5,838 bases of DNA from Burkholderiales bacterium UBA2647. GTDB taxonomy: Bacteria > Pseudomonadota > Gammaproteobacteria > Burkholderiales > Burkholderiaceae_E. Shown one piece after another: positions 1 to 5,838 of the stretch. Under the pieces are notes generated by a model, which saw nothing but the letters and a program-made list of their open reading frames with translations, did no database searches and was not told where the DNA came from. Location: contig DENJ01000117.1 in NCBI GenBank assembly GCA_002359635.1, positions 1 to 5,838 on the forward strand, written 5' to 3'. Position numbers and translations under genes: made by a program. Numbering within the stretch: position 1 is the first letter of the stretch; the number at the start of each line of letters is the position of its first letter.

Positions 1-132
1 CCGGGCTGCTCCACCCCGCGTCAGATGTCAGCAGTGTAACAGAGAAGCAGTCGGCGAGCTAAACTGTGGATTCGCAAGAACCGCTTGGCGAACGCGCCAC
101 GGCAAATGCAGTCCCTGTATCGATCGCCCTCC

Positions 133-138
133 GGGAGG
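133..138 (+). promoter_or_regulatory. Ribosome binding site of the Nudix gene
   Basis: GGGAGG sits 9 bases before the ATG at 148 and decides the start in favour of that codon over the upstream TTG at 85. The site lies in the right half of a small inverted repeat, CCTCCGGGAGG (128-138), so it could be partly masked in the mRNA. The possible stem is very short. Confidence 0.6.
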
Positions 139-147
139 CAGGTTTTT

Positions 148-714
148 ATGAAATTCTGTTCGAGCTGCGCAAGTCCCGTTCAACAAAGTATACCGGCGGG
201 TGATAACCGCATGCGCTGGGTCTGTACAACTTGCAATAACATTCATTATCAAAACCCGAACATGGTCGTTGGCACAATCAGCACCTGGCATGAGCATATT
301 TTACTTTGCCGGCGGGCTATTGAGCCACGTTATGGATTTTGGACTTTGCCAGCCGGTTTTCTTGAAAACGATGAAACCACCGAACAAGGCGCTGAACGCG
401 AAACACGCGAGGAAGCTGGTGCACAGATCACTGGACTTGAGCCGTTTGCCATGATTGATGTGCCCCATGTCAATCAGGTTCATTTGTTTTTCCGTGCAAC
501 CATGTTGACCGATATGCTGGATCCCGGAGACGAAAGCTTGGAAGCCAAGCTATTCAGGGCAGAAGATATTCCATGGGAACAAATTGCTTTTCGCACGGTC
601 TTTAAAGCCCTGAAGTGGTTTTTGGAGGATCAGCAACGCGACCCTACTTTTGAACGATCTATCTTTCACTACGATGCGATTGCCTTGGGTTCGCGCCAGC
701 GAAGCGCTTCCTGA
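148..714 (+). CDS. Nudix hydrolase with N-terminal zinc ribbon
   Basis: This is a probable cytoplasmic nucleoside-diphosphate-linked pyrophosphatase of 188 residues; the substrate (ADP-ribose, NAD(H) or another nucleotide) cannot be read from the sequence. Two CxxC pairs, C4/C7 and C26/C29, form a small zinc ribbon of the kind found before some Nudix domains (the Nudix_N_2 type). A complete Nudix box follows at residues 70-92, with G70, E76, then RETREEAGA carrying the metal-binding glutamates. The ATG at 148 is preferred because GGGAGG lies 9 bases upstream and the protein then begins directly at the zinc ribbon. A TTG at 85 would add 21 residues with no family resemblance. The 3' end overlaps the start of aat, which suggests co-transcription. 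Family assignment is secure; the physiological role is unknown. Confidence 0.9.
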   Translation: MKFCSSCASPVQQSIPAGDNRMRWVCTTCNNIHYQNPNMVVGTISTWHEHILLCRRAIEPRYGFWTLPAGFLENDETTEQGAERETREEAGAQITGLEPFAMIDVPHVNQVHLFFRATMLTDMLDPGDESLEAKLFRAEDIPWEQIAFRTVFKALKWFLEDQQRDPTFERSIFHYDAIALGSRQRSAS

Positions 715-1381
715 TCCCGCGCAGGCGCTCGTCGAACCCAACGGCCTGCTTTGCGCAGGCCTTGATCTAGACGCATCGAGGTTATTGGAGGCCTACAAGG
801 CAGGCATCTTCCCTTGGTACAGCGAGGGGCAGGCTGTTTTGTGGTGGAGCCCGAATCCAAGAATGGTGCTTTATTGCGATCAATTCCGCTTTCACCGCTC
901 GCTTCGCAAACGGGTACGCGCATTGAGTCTTGACAAGGCCTGGACGCTGCATCTCAGTTGCGATTTCAAAGCAGTGATGCAAGCTTGCGCAGCGCCCCGG
1001 CGCGGACAGGCAGGCACCTGGATCACGGCAGCAATGATCGCCGCCTATTGCAGTCTCCACGAGCTCGGTCACGCGCAAAGCATTGAGCTTCGATACAGGC
1101 ATGAGCTAAAGGCGGGTCTTTACGGTGTGAACATCGGGCAGATGTTTTTTGGCGAGTCCATGTTCACCACCTTGCCCGACGGATCAAAAATCGTGCTGGC
1201 AGCCCTCGTGGCGCTGCTGGCGCGCGAAGGCTTCACGATGATAGACTGCCAGCAGCAGACTGAGCATTTGGCGCTGATGGGCGCAAAACCGATTCCTAGA
1301 GATCGCTACCTCATGCAGATCAGGGACTTGTGTCAGCGCCCCCCACCCGATTGGTCGAGCTGTGAATTGCACTGGCCATGA
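674..1381 (+). CDS. aat: Leucyl/phenylalanyl-tRNA-protein transferase
   Basis: This cytoplasmic enzyme moves Leu or Phe from aminoacyl-tRNA to the N-terminal Lys or Arg of a protein, creating a primary destabilising residue for ClpS/ClpAP. With the ATG at 674 it has 235 residues, close to E. coli Aat. Family signatures are present in order: EPNGLL near residue 21, GIFPWYSEGQ (44-53) and LWWSPNPRMVL (56-66), GTWIT (114-118), the MFFGESMF core (157-164), and IDCQ (190-193). D191 and Q193 in IDCQ correspond to the functionally important Asp186/Gln188 of E. coli. The start is uncertain: a TTG at 650 adds eight residues, and a TTG at 680 gives a start like that of some relatives. None has a clear ribosome binding site. 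With the ATG at 674 the gene overlaps the Nudix gene by 41 bases, so translation is probably coupled. Its TGA overlaps the ATG of bpt. Confidence 0.95.
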   Translation: MRLPWVRASEALPDPAQALVEPNGLLCAGLDLDASRLLEAYKAGIFPWYSEGQAVLWWSPNPRMVLYCDQFRFHRSLRKRVRALSLDKAWTLHLSCDFKAVMQACAAPRRGQAGTWITAAMIAAYCSLHELGHAQSIELRYRHELKAGLYGVNIGQMFFGESMFTTLPDGSKIVLAALVALLAREGFTMIDCQQQTEHLALMGAKPIPRDRYLMQIRDLCQRPPPDWSSCELHWP

Positions 1382-2112
1382 CACACCCACACGAAGCCCC
1401 TTTTTCAACCTTGCAGTTTTACGCGACTGCGCCCTACCCCTGCAGCTACCTGCCGGGTAAGGCAGCACGTTCGCAAGTTGCAACCCCCAATCATTTAATA
1501 CATCATGGTGTTTATAGCGATCTCGTCAGGGTCGGATTCCGTCGTAGCGGCGTTTTCACCTACAGGCCGTGGTGCGACGACTGCAAGGCTTGCGTACCTG
1601 TTCGCGTACAGGTTGCAGACTTTGAACCGAACCGAAGCCAGCGCCGTGCTTGGAAGGCGCACGAGGATTTGACCGTCGATTTTGTGCCACTCACTTTTTC
1701 GGCTGAGCACTATGAACTTTATTTGAAATACCAGCGTATCCGGCATGCGGGCGGGGGTATGGATCAGGACAGCCGCGATCAGTATGCACAATTTTTATTA
1801 CAAAGCCGGGTTCGTACTCATTTGATCGAGTTTCGCGAGGCGAGCGATCGGCGCTTGTTTATGGTTTCGATTGTGGATCAACTGGCAGATGGTCTGTCTT
1901 CGGTTTACACTTTTTATGACGCTTCGGTAGAACGCGCAAAATTCGGTATTTATAACATTCTATGGCAAATTCGCTGGGCACAGAAGTGCGGCCTGCCCTA
2001 CCTCTACCTCGGGTATTGGATCCGTGAAAGCCCGAAGATGTCCTACAAATCAGACTTTCAGCCCATGCAAGGTTTGATTCAAGGGCGCTGGTCAGCGCTA
2101 AGTCGCAACTAA
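1378..2112 (+). CDS. bpt: Aspartate/glutamate leucyltransferase (Bpt, bacterial ATE-type)
   Basis: This 244-residue protein is related to eukaryotic arginyl-tRNA-protein transferase (ATE1). Bacterial members of this short class are known to transfer Leu from leucyl-tRNA to N-terminal Asp or Glu, feeding those proteins to ClpS/ClpAP; older annotations call it ate. Visible family motifs are QFYATAPYPCSYLPG (residues 13-27), GFRRSGVFTYRPWCDDCKAC (53-72) with C66, C69 and C72, GGGMDQDSRDQY (125-136), LSSVYTFYD (173-181), and the C-terminal YLGYWI (210-215) and KMSYKSDFQP (220-229). Length and ends are normal. The ATG overlaps the aat stop as ATGA and no strong ribosome binding site precedes it, so translation probably depends on ribosomes finishing aat. 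Leu rather than Arg transfer is inferred from the subfamily, not shown by the sequence. Confidence 0.95.
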   Translation: MTHPHEAPFSTLQFYATAPYPCSYLPGKAARSQVATPNHLIHHGVYSDLVRVGFRRSGVFTYRPWCDDCKACVPVRVQVADFEPNRSQRRAWKAHEDLTVDFVPLTFSAEHYELYLKYQRIRHAGGGMDQDSRDQYAQFLLQSRVRTHLIEFREASDRRLFMVSIVDQLADGLSSVYTFYDASVERAKFGIYNILWQIRWAQKCGLPYLYLGYWIRESPKMSYKSDFQPMQGLIQGRWSALSRN

Positions 2113-2141
2113 CGCTTCCCCTTGGACCGATAGCAAACGTC

Positions 2142-3200
2142 ATGATCAACTGGTATCCGGTTGTGCGGTCACTGCTTTTTCGTCTTGACGCCGAAGCTGC
2201 CCATCACCTCACCTTAGCCCAACTCAAATCCCTTGAGGCGATCGGTCTGTTAAGGCATTTGCTCGATGAGAGGATTGAGGATCCGGTTGACTTCATGGGT
2301 CTGACACTGCTTAACCGTGTTGGACTTGCAGCGGGATTGGACAAAGACGCAGCGCATATCGATGCGCTTGGCAGACTTGGATTCGGATTTATTGAAGTTG
2401 GAACGGTCACGCCGGTTGCCCAGCCAGGTAACCCAAAGCCGAGAATGTTTCGACTCACAGAACATGAAGCGCTGATCAATCGACTCGGTTTTAATAACGA
2501 CGGATTGGATGCTTTTCTCCGGCATGTCAGGGCCCGCCGCTGGCAAGGTCCGATCGGTCTGAACATTGGCAAAAATGCTGCCACGGCCATCGAACATGCC
2601 GACGAGGACTACCTGCGCTGCCTCGACGCCGTGCACCCTTATGCGGACTATGTTACGGTGAACATCTCATCGCCAAACACCAAAAACCTGCGTCAATTGC
2701 AGTCCAGCGCCGCGCTGCAAGCACTGCTTGGCCGCCTGCGCGAGCGCTGCGATCGATTAAATAGCCGCAAAGGCAGCAAGGTACCCTTGGTTCTAAAAAT
2801 TGCTCCAGACCTTGAAACTGATGAAATCGATGCCATTGCGCAACTGCTCCTTCTCTTTTCAATCGATGGCGTCCTCGCCACCAACACAACGCTGTCAAGG
2901 GAACAGGTCCTGCATGCCGCAGATGCACCGGAAGCAGGAGGCCTGTCGGGCGCACCGCTGCTTGCCCCATCCAATCAGGTGATTGCAAAGCTACGCGCCG
3001 CACTTGGTCCGAAGTTTCCAATCATCGGTGTTGGCGGTATTCTCAGTGCGAACGATGCCCTTGAAAAGATAAGGGCTGGCGCCGACGTGGTGCAGCTCTA
3101 CACCGGGCTGATATACAGGGGACCCAAGCTGGTCTACGAGGCTGCAAAACACCTACGCGACCACGGTAAAGGCCCAAACGGATCATCGGGGATGGTTTGA
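2142..3200 (+). CDS. pyrD: Dihydroorotate dehydrogenase (quinone), class 2
   Basis: This enzyme oxidises dihydroorotate to orotate, the fourth step of de novo pyrimidine synthesis. It uses FMN and passes electrons to membrane quinone, and is peripherally bound to the inner membrane. The protein has 352 residues, slightly longer than E. coli PyrD. The N-terminal helical part (about 1-45) is the membrane/quinone-contact segment that marks class 2. The barrel follows: GLAAGLDKDA (61-70), NRLGFNN (113-119), and NISSPNTKNLRQLQ (174-187), where S177 matches catalytic Ser175 of E. coli. Then come KIAPD with K219, ATNTT with N248, GVGGI (296-300) and QLYTGLIYRGP (318-328). The ATG start gives the usual N-terminus; only a weak GGA precedes it. 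It lies 29 bases after bpt with no visible terminator between, so it probably shares that transcript. Its last 18 bases overlap lutB, read from the opposite strand. Confidence 0.96.
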   Translation: MINWYPVVRSLLFRLDAEAAHHLTLAQLKSLEAIGLLRHLLDERIEDPVDFMGLTLLNRVGLAAGLDKDAAHIDALGRLGFGFIEVGTVTPVAQPGNPKPRMFRLTEHEALINRLGFNNDGLDAFLRHVRARRWQGPIGLNIGKNAATAIEHADEDYLRCLDAVHPYADYVTVNISSPNTKNLRQLQSSAALQALLGRLRERCDRLNSRKGSKVPLVLKIAPDLETDEIDAIAQLLLLFSIDGVLATNTTLSREQVLHAADAPEAGGLSGAPLLAPSNQVIAKLRAALGPKFPIIGVGGILSANDALEKIRAGADVVQLYTGLIYRGPKLVYEAAKHLRDHGKGPNGSSGMV

Positions 3201-4604
3201 GGTTTGCCTTTGCGCCCACTGTGTGCTGAAAGGTTTACCGCTCGGCGCGGTAAAGTCACGGTGCTGCGTCCATGCACCGGCACCCGGAACATGCCGCAAA
3301 TGAGGCTTAGCCCCGGCAAACCAGCGCAAAACTTGCGAGGCTGCGCGGGTGCCAAAGCGATACAAGCTTGGCCTGCGCACAAAAAATCCCCAAGCCGCGA
3401 GGCCAAGCCGTTCACTCAGGGGACGCAAACCCCGTTCAAACTGCCGTTCGCGCAGCTTTCGCAGCAGATCGGGCAAGGGGATCTTCATCGGACAAACCAC
3501 ATGACACTCGCCGCATAAGGTGGCCGCTTGCGGCAAATCGAGAGTTTTTTCGATCCCGACATATGCCGGTGTCAGCACAGAACCCATCGGACCGGGATAA
3601 ACCCAACCATAAGCATGTCCGCCGACCTTTTGATAAACCGGACAATGGTTCATGCAGGCACCGCAGCGGATACAACGCAGCATCGATTCAAAATCACCAC
3701 CCAAGAGCCCGCTACGTCCCCCGTCAACCAGAATCACGTAGTGATGCTCAGGGCCATCTTGCTCCTCGGTCGCCCGAGTACCGGTGAGTATTGAGAAATA
3801 ATTTGAAATCGACTGACCTGTCGCCGATCGTGGCAGCAACCGCGCGATCATCGCCAGATCCTCGAGTGTCGGCAAGACCTTCTCAATACCGGTTACCGCA
3901 ACGTGAACACGGGGCACGATCGTACACATGCCCTCATTGCCTTCATTGGTAAATAAAGCGACAGAACCGGTTTCGGCAATCAGAAAATTACCACCCGAAA
4001 CGCCCATATCCGAATTGAGAAAATGCGGCCTTAAAACCTCTCTGGCCTCGCGCGTCATCTGGTTGACTTCGGTCAGTCTTGGCTTTTGATGCACTTTCGC
4101 AAAAAGATCAGAAACCTCATCCTTATCTTTATGAAGCACGGGTGCAACAATATGCGATGGCGGTTCGTTATTGTTGATTTGTAGAATGTATTCGCCCAGA
4201 TCGGTTTCGATGGGCTCGATACCTGCAGCCTCGAGCGCCCGATTCAAAGCCATTTCCTCAGAGACCATCGACTTTGATTTGGTGACCTTGCGCACCTGAT
4301 GCCGTTTAGCAATTGAAACCACGAGCTTTGAGGCTTCGGCTGGCGTTTCGGCCCAAAGTACCACCGTGCCCCGTCGCGTAGCCTCCTGTTCAAAGCGTTC
4401 AAGCCAGACGTCAAGGTTTGCTAAAGCACGTTGGCGCCGTTGAACAGCATCGTCCCGCGTGGTCTCAAAATCGTCCAACTCGGCAATCGCAGCCGCTCGA
4501 CCCGCAACCCATTTGGTCGAAAGTTTCCTTAAGTTCGCCTGTAGTCTCTGGTCGGCAAGCTTTTGGCCGCTTCGCGCCTTAAAGTGCATGGACTGGACTT
4601 GCAT
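3183..4604 (-). CDS. lutB: LutB/LldF-type iron-sulfur protein, L-lactate oxidation
   Basis: This cytoplasmic 473-residue subunit belongs to the LutABC (LldEFG, YkgEFG) complex, which oxidises L-lactate to pyruvate in relatives. After a helical N-terminus, a LUD domain spans roughly residues 70-300, including SKSMVSEE (110-117), ETDLGEYI (133-140), SGGNFLIAETGS (203-214) and GIEKVLPTLEDL (239-250). The ferredoxin-like part has CIRCGACMNHCP (C311, C314, C317, C321) and CGECHVVCP (C364, C367, C371), seven cysteines for [4Fe-4S] clusters. The tail (about 380-473) is the usual C-terminal domain and looks complete. The ATG at 4604 shares its A with the lutA stop (TGATG) and has a strong ribosome binding site. 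A second ATG at 4589 begins at MHFKA, a plausible alternative. The last 18 bases overlap pyrD on the opposite strand, and no lutC follows. L-lactate as substrate is inferred from the family; a related 2-hydroxyacid is possible. Confidence 0.92.
   Translation of the reverse strand: MQVQSMHFKARSGQKLADQRLQANLRKLSTKWVAGRAAAIAELDDFETTRDDAVQRRQRALANLDVWLERFEQEATRRGTVVLWAETPAEASKLVVSIAKRHQVRKVTKSKSMVSEEMALNRALEAAGIEPIETDLGEYILQINNNEPPSHIVAPVLHKDKDEVSDLFAKVHQKPRLTEVNQMTREAREVLRPHFLNSDMGVSGGNFLIAETGSVALFTNEGNEGMCTIVPRVHVAVTGIEKVLPTLEDLAMIARLLPRSATGQSISNYFSILTGTRATEEQDGPEHHYVILVDGGRSGLLGGDFESMLRCIRCGACMNHCPVYQKVGGHAYGWVYPGPMGSVLTPAYVGIEKTLDLPQAATLCGECHVVCPMKIPLPDLLRKLRERQFERGLRPLSERLGLAAWGFFVRRPSLYRFGTRAASQVLRWFAGAKPHLRHVPGAGAWTQHRDFTAPSGKPFSTQWAQRQTSNHPR
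3234..3254 (+). terminator. Perfect hairpin downstream of pyrD, possible terminator
   Basis: TTTACCGC (3234-3241) and GCGGTAAA (3247-3254) form a perfect 8-base-pair stem with a five-base loop, 33 bases after the pyrD stop. There is no T-run on either side, so it is not a standard intrinsic terminator; it might instead protect the 3' end of the mRNA or assist Rho-dependent ending. The same bases encode residues 451-457 (FTAPSGK) of LutB on the other strand, so the symmetry could also be chance within coding sequence. Confidence 0.3.
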
Positions 4605-5479
4605 CAGTCTTCCCCTCTTGTGAGCTTAGGCTCGCTTGCCAAAGCTTGCGAATCACCGGCAAGCACTTCTGCCAGATGCGTTACCCGGGTTTGCTGGTCG
4701 CCACAACGACGCAGTCGCCCTTCAAGATGCAACATACAGCCAAGATCGCCCATGACCACGCAGCTTGCGCCGCTTTGCTTAATCTGTGCGATTTTCTCAT
4801 CGGCAATCGCGGCGCTGATCGCGCCGTATTTGACTGCAAAGGTGCCGCCAAATCCGCAGCAGGCCCTCGAATCCTGCATCTCCTTGAGTTCGAGTCCCGG
4901 CATGCTTTGCAACAATTGTCTGGGCTGATGTTGCACGCCAAGCTCGCGCAAACCACTGCAGGCATCGTGGTATGTGATCGCACCCTGAAACCGTCCGGGT
5001 GGCTTTTGCATGCCACAAACCTCAACCAAAAAGCTACTGAGTTCCCAGGTGCGATCGCTTAGTCGTTGGATCCGGATATTCAAGTCCGGATCATGTCGAA
5101 AGAGCGCCGGGTAGTGCTTCCGAATCATGCCTGCACAGGAACCGCTGGGCACAACAACATAATCGTACATTTCAAAGCTCTGTAGCCATTGCAGCGCCAG
5201 ATCGCGAGTTATAGCCAGCTCACCGGCATTAAATCCAGGCTGACCACAGCAGGTTTGCCCAACCGGTACCTCGACTTGGCAGCCAGCGTCCTCAAGCAGG
5301 CGCACGGTAGCAAAACCGATCTCGGGGCGCATCATGTCGACGAGGCAGGTATAAAACAAGCCGACCCGCAAGCGCACCGCGGGCAAAACCGCATCCGGGC
5401 TGGGTTTGGTCTCAAGGTTGCTTAGGGCGCTCGTTGAGTGCTTCGTCGTCGCCTCAGGATGATGTGTGCTTGGTTCCAT
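4604..5479 (-). CDS. lutA: LutA/LldE-type (Fe-S)-binding protein, two CCG domains
   Basis: This is the cysteine-rich partner of LutB in the L-lactate oxidation complex, resembling heterodisulfide-reductase-type CCG proteins. With the ATG at 5479 it has 291 residues, against roughly 240 for typical LutA. The first CCG domain (about 38-120) has GLFYTCLVDMMRP with C45, QTCCGQP with C77/C78, and GSCAGMI with C115. The second (about 167-250) has YHDACSGLRELG with C174, CCGFGGTFAVKY with C207/C208, and GDLGCMLHLEG with C248. These cysteines probably hold a redox cluster. The start is unsettled. Residues 1-36 are rich in Ser, Thr and Pro, unlike the family, and a TTG at 5371 would give the usual MRVGLF beginning. 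ATGs at 5509 and a start at 5569 would run into the divergent regulator gene. No start has a good ribosome binding site. The stop overlaps the lutB start by one base. Confidence 0.88.
   Translation of the reverse strand: MEPSTHHPEATTKHSTSALSNLETKPSPDAVLPAVRLRVGLFYTCLVDMMRPEIGFATVRLLEDAGCQVEVPVGQTCCGQPGFNAGELAITRDLALQWLQSFEMYDYVVVPSGSCAGMIRKHYPALFRHDPDLNIRIQRLSDRTWELSSFLVEVCGMQKPPGRFQGAITYHDACSGLRELGVQHQPRQLLQSMPGLELKEMQDSRACCGFGGTFAVKYGAISAAIADEKIAQIKQSGASCVVMGDLGCMLHLEGRLRRCGDQQTRVTHLAEVLAGDSQALASEPKLTRGED
4605..4619 (-). promoter_or_regulatory. Ribosome binding site of lutB
   Basis: Read on the minus strand this is AAGAGGGGAAGACTG immediately before the lutB ATG. The AGGGGA core (4611-4616) is 6 bases from the start. 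The site is embedded in the last codons of lutA (T-R-G-E-D). It is much stronger than any site seen before lutA, bpt or pyrD, so lutB can initiate independently as well as by coupling to lutA. Confidence 0.7.
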
Positions 5480-5507
5480 ACCCGAATGATATATAGTCCG
5501 GCCGATC
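5480..5507. promoter_or_regulatory. Divergent lutA/iclR intergenic promoter region
   Basis: Only 28 bases separate the chosen starts, with an AT-rich core GATATATAGT. On the plus strand TTGGTT (5470-5475), 16 bases, then TATAGT (5492-5497) could be the regulator's promoter. On the minus strand TTGCGT (5518-5513), 17 bases, then TATATA (5495-5490) could serve lutA. The two -10 elements would share bases 5492-5495. Both predicted transcription starts fall within about 5 bases of the ATGs. ATGAT (5486-5490) and ATCAT (5505-5509) form a weak inverted repeat that could be an operator half-site pair. All of this is by-eye inference. Confidence 0.4.
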
Positions 5508-5838
5508 ATGGCACGCAACAAGATTCCTCGCTCTGCGCTCGCTGAGGCACAGGGCAAATCAAGCGCCATTCAGGTGATTGACCGAATGGTGAACCTGCTC
5601 GATGTGCTCTCGCAATCAAGCGACCCAGTTTCCTTAAAAACCCTGAGCCTTTCTACAGGGCTTCATCCCTCCACCACGCATCGTATCCTCAATGACTTGG
5701 TCGGTGCGCGTTTTGTGGAGCGCATCGACACCGGAAGTTACCAGCTCGGGATGCGTTTGCTCGAACTCGGGAATCTCGTAAAGGCCAGGCTCAGCATACG
5801 CGATGCCGCAATGGGGCCGATGCGGGATTTGCATTTAA
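5508..5838 (+). CDS. IclR-family transcriptional regulator (partial, cut at window end)
   Basis: The frame is open from the ATG at 5508 to the last base, giving 110 codons, with no stop before the edge. The N-terminal winged helix-turn-helix typical of IclR proteins spans about residues 20-83: SAIQVIDRMVNLLDVLSQ, then VSLKTLSLSTGLHPSTTHRI with the recognition helix around 53-65, and the wing FVERIDTGSYQLGMRLLELG. The linker helix and the start of the ligand-binding domain (MGPMRDLHL) follow. Full-length relatives have about 250-270 residues, so roughly 150 lie outside. It is divergent from lutA, and IclR regulators commonly control the neighbouring catabolic gene, so control of lutAB in response to lactate or a similar acid is a reasonable inference. 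No clear ribosome binding site precedes the ATG. Whether it represses or activates cannot be told. Confidence 0.9.
   Translation, partial: MARNKIPRSALAEAQGKSSAIQVIDRMVNLLDVLSQSSDPVSLKTLSLSTGLHPSTTHRILNDLVGARFVERIDTGSYQLGMRLLELGNLVKARLSIRDAAMGPMRDLHL

Noticed and set aside
1..62. A frame open from base 3 to a TAA at 60-62 that could be the C-terminus of an upstream plus-strand gene.
   Set aside because: Only 19 codons, no recognisable motif, and another frame is open across the same bases; not enough to call a partial gene.
85..147. Upstream TTG start for the Nudix gene adding 21 residues.
   Set aside because: The added residues resemble no Nudix N-terminus and the ATG at 148 has a good ribosome binding site and starts at the zinc ribbon.
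2113..2141. Possible separate promoter or terminator between bpt and pyrD.
   Set aside because: Twenty-nine bases with no inverted repeat, T-run or convincing -10/-35 pair.
2204..3021. Several open frames of 90-128 codons antisense to pyrD.
   Set aside because: They lie wholly inside a clear pyrD gene, show no known domain and overlap each other, as expected of shadow frames.
3204..3787. Plus-strand open frames of up to 139 codons opposite lutB.
   Set aside because: They are antisense to a complete, motif-bearing lutB and their translations are Arg/Pro/His-rich with no family signature.
4646..5062. A 138-codon plus-strand frame opposite lutA.
   Set aside because: It overlaps the conserved CCG domains of LutA on the other strand and has no motif of its own.
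5480..5569. Longer LutA starting at 5569 or 5509 on the minus strand.
   Set aside because: These would put the lutA start inside or against the iclR coding region and add sequence unlike the family; no better initiation signal is present.

Overview
The window carries six protein genes in an ordinary-looking, densely packed stretch of bacterial chromosome. The protein sequences and the order Nudix, aat, bpt, pyrD point to a betaproteobacterium, most likely Burkholderiales. The Bpt and LutB sequences in particular resemble, from memory, those of Burkholderia and Ralstonia relatives; no search was run. There is no sign of a mobile element, phage, CRISPR array, tRNA or rRNA.

Left part, plus strand (about 148-3200): a Nudix hydrolase with an N-terminal zinc ribbon is followed without a gap by aat, bpt and pyrD. 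The Nudix gene overlaps aat, aat and bpt share an ATGA stop/start, and only 29 bases separate bpt from pyrD, so the four are probably one transcript. Aat and Bpt are the two aminoacyl-tRNA-protein transferases of the bacterial N-degron pathway. Aat puts Leu or Phe on N-terminal Lys/Arg, and Bpt puts Leu on N-terminal Asp/Glu. Both products are then recognised by ClpS and degraded by ClpAP. PyrD makes orotate for pyrimidine synthesis and passes electrons to quinone.

Right part, minus strand (3183-5479): lutA and lutB, joined by a TGATG stop/start, encode two iron-sulfur subunits of the LutABC-type L-lactate oxidation complex. No lutC follows, because lutB runs tail to tail into pyrD and the two coding regions overlap by 18 bases.

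Right edge, plus strand (5508 to the end): an IclR-family regulator, cut off by the window end, is divergent from lutA. Only 28 bases lie between the two chosen start codons. It is the obvious candidate to control lutAB.

I found no clearly novel system. The points most worth a second look are the compressed lutA/iclR divergent promoter with possibly leaderless mRNAs, the missing lutC, the pyrD/lutB tail overlap with a perfect hairpin inside the lutB coding sequence, and the uncertain starts of aat and lutA. Bases 1-147 hold no gene that I can support.
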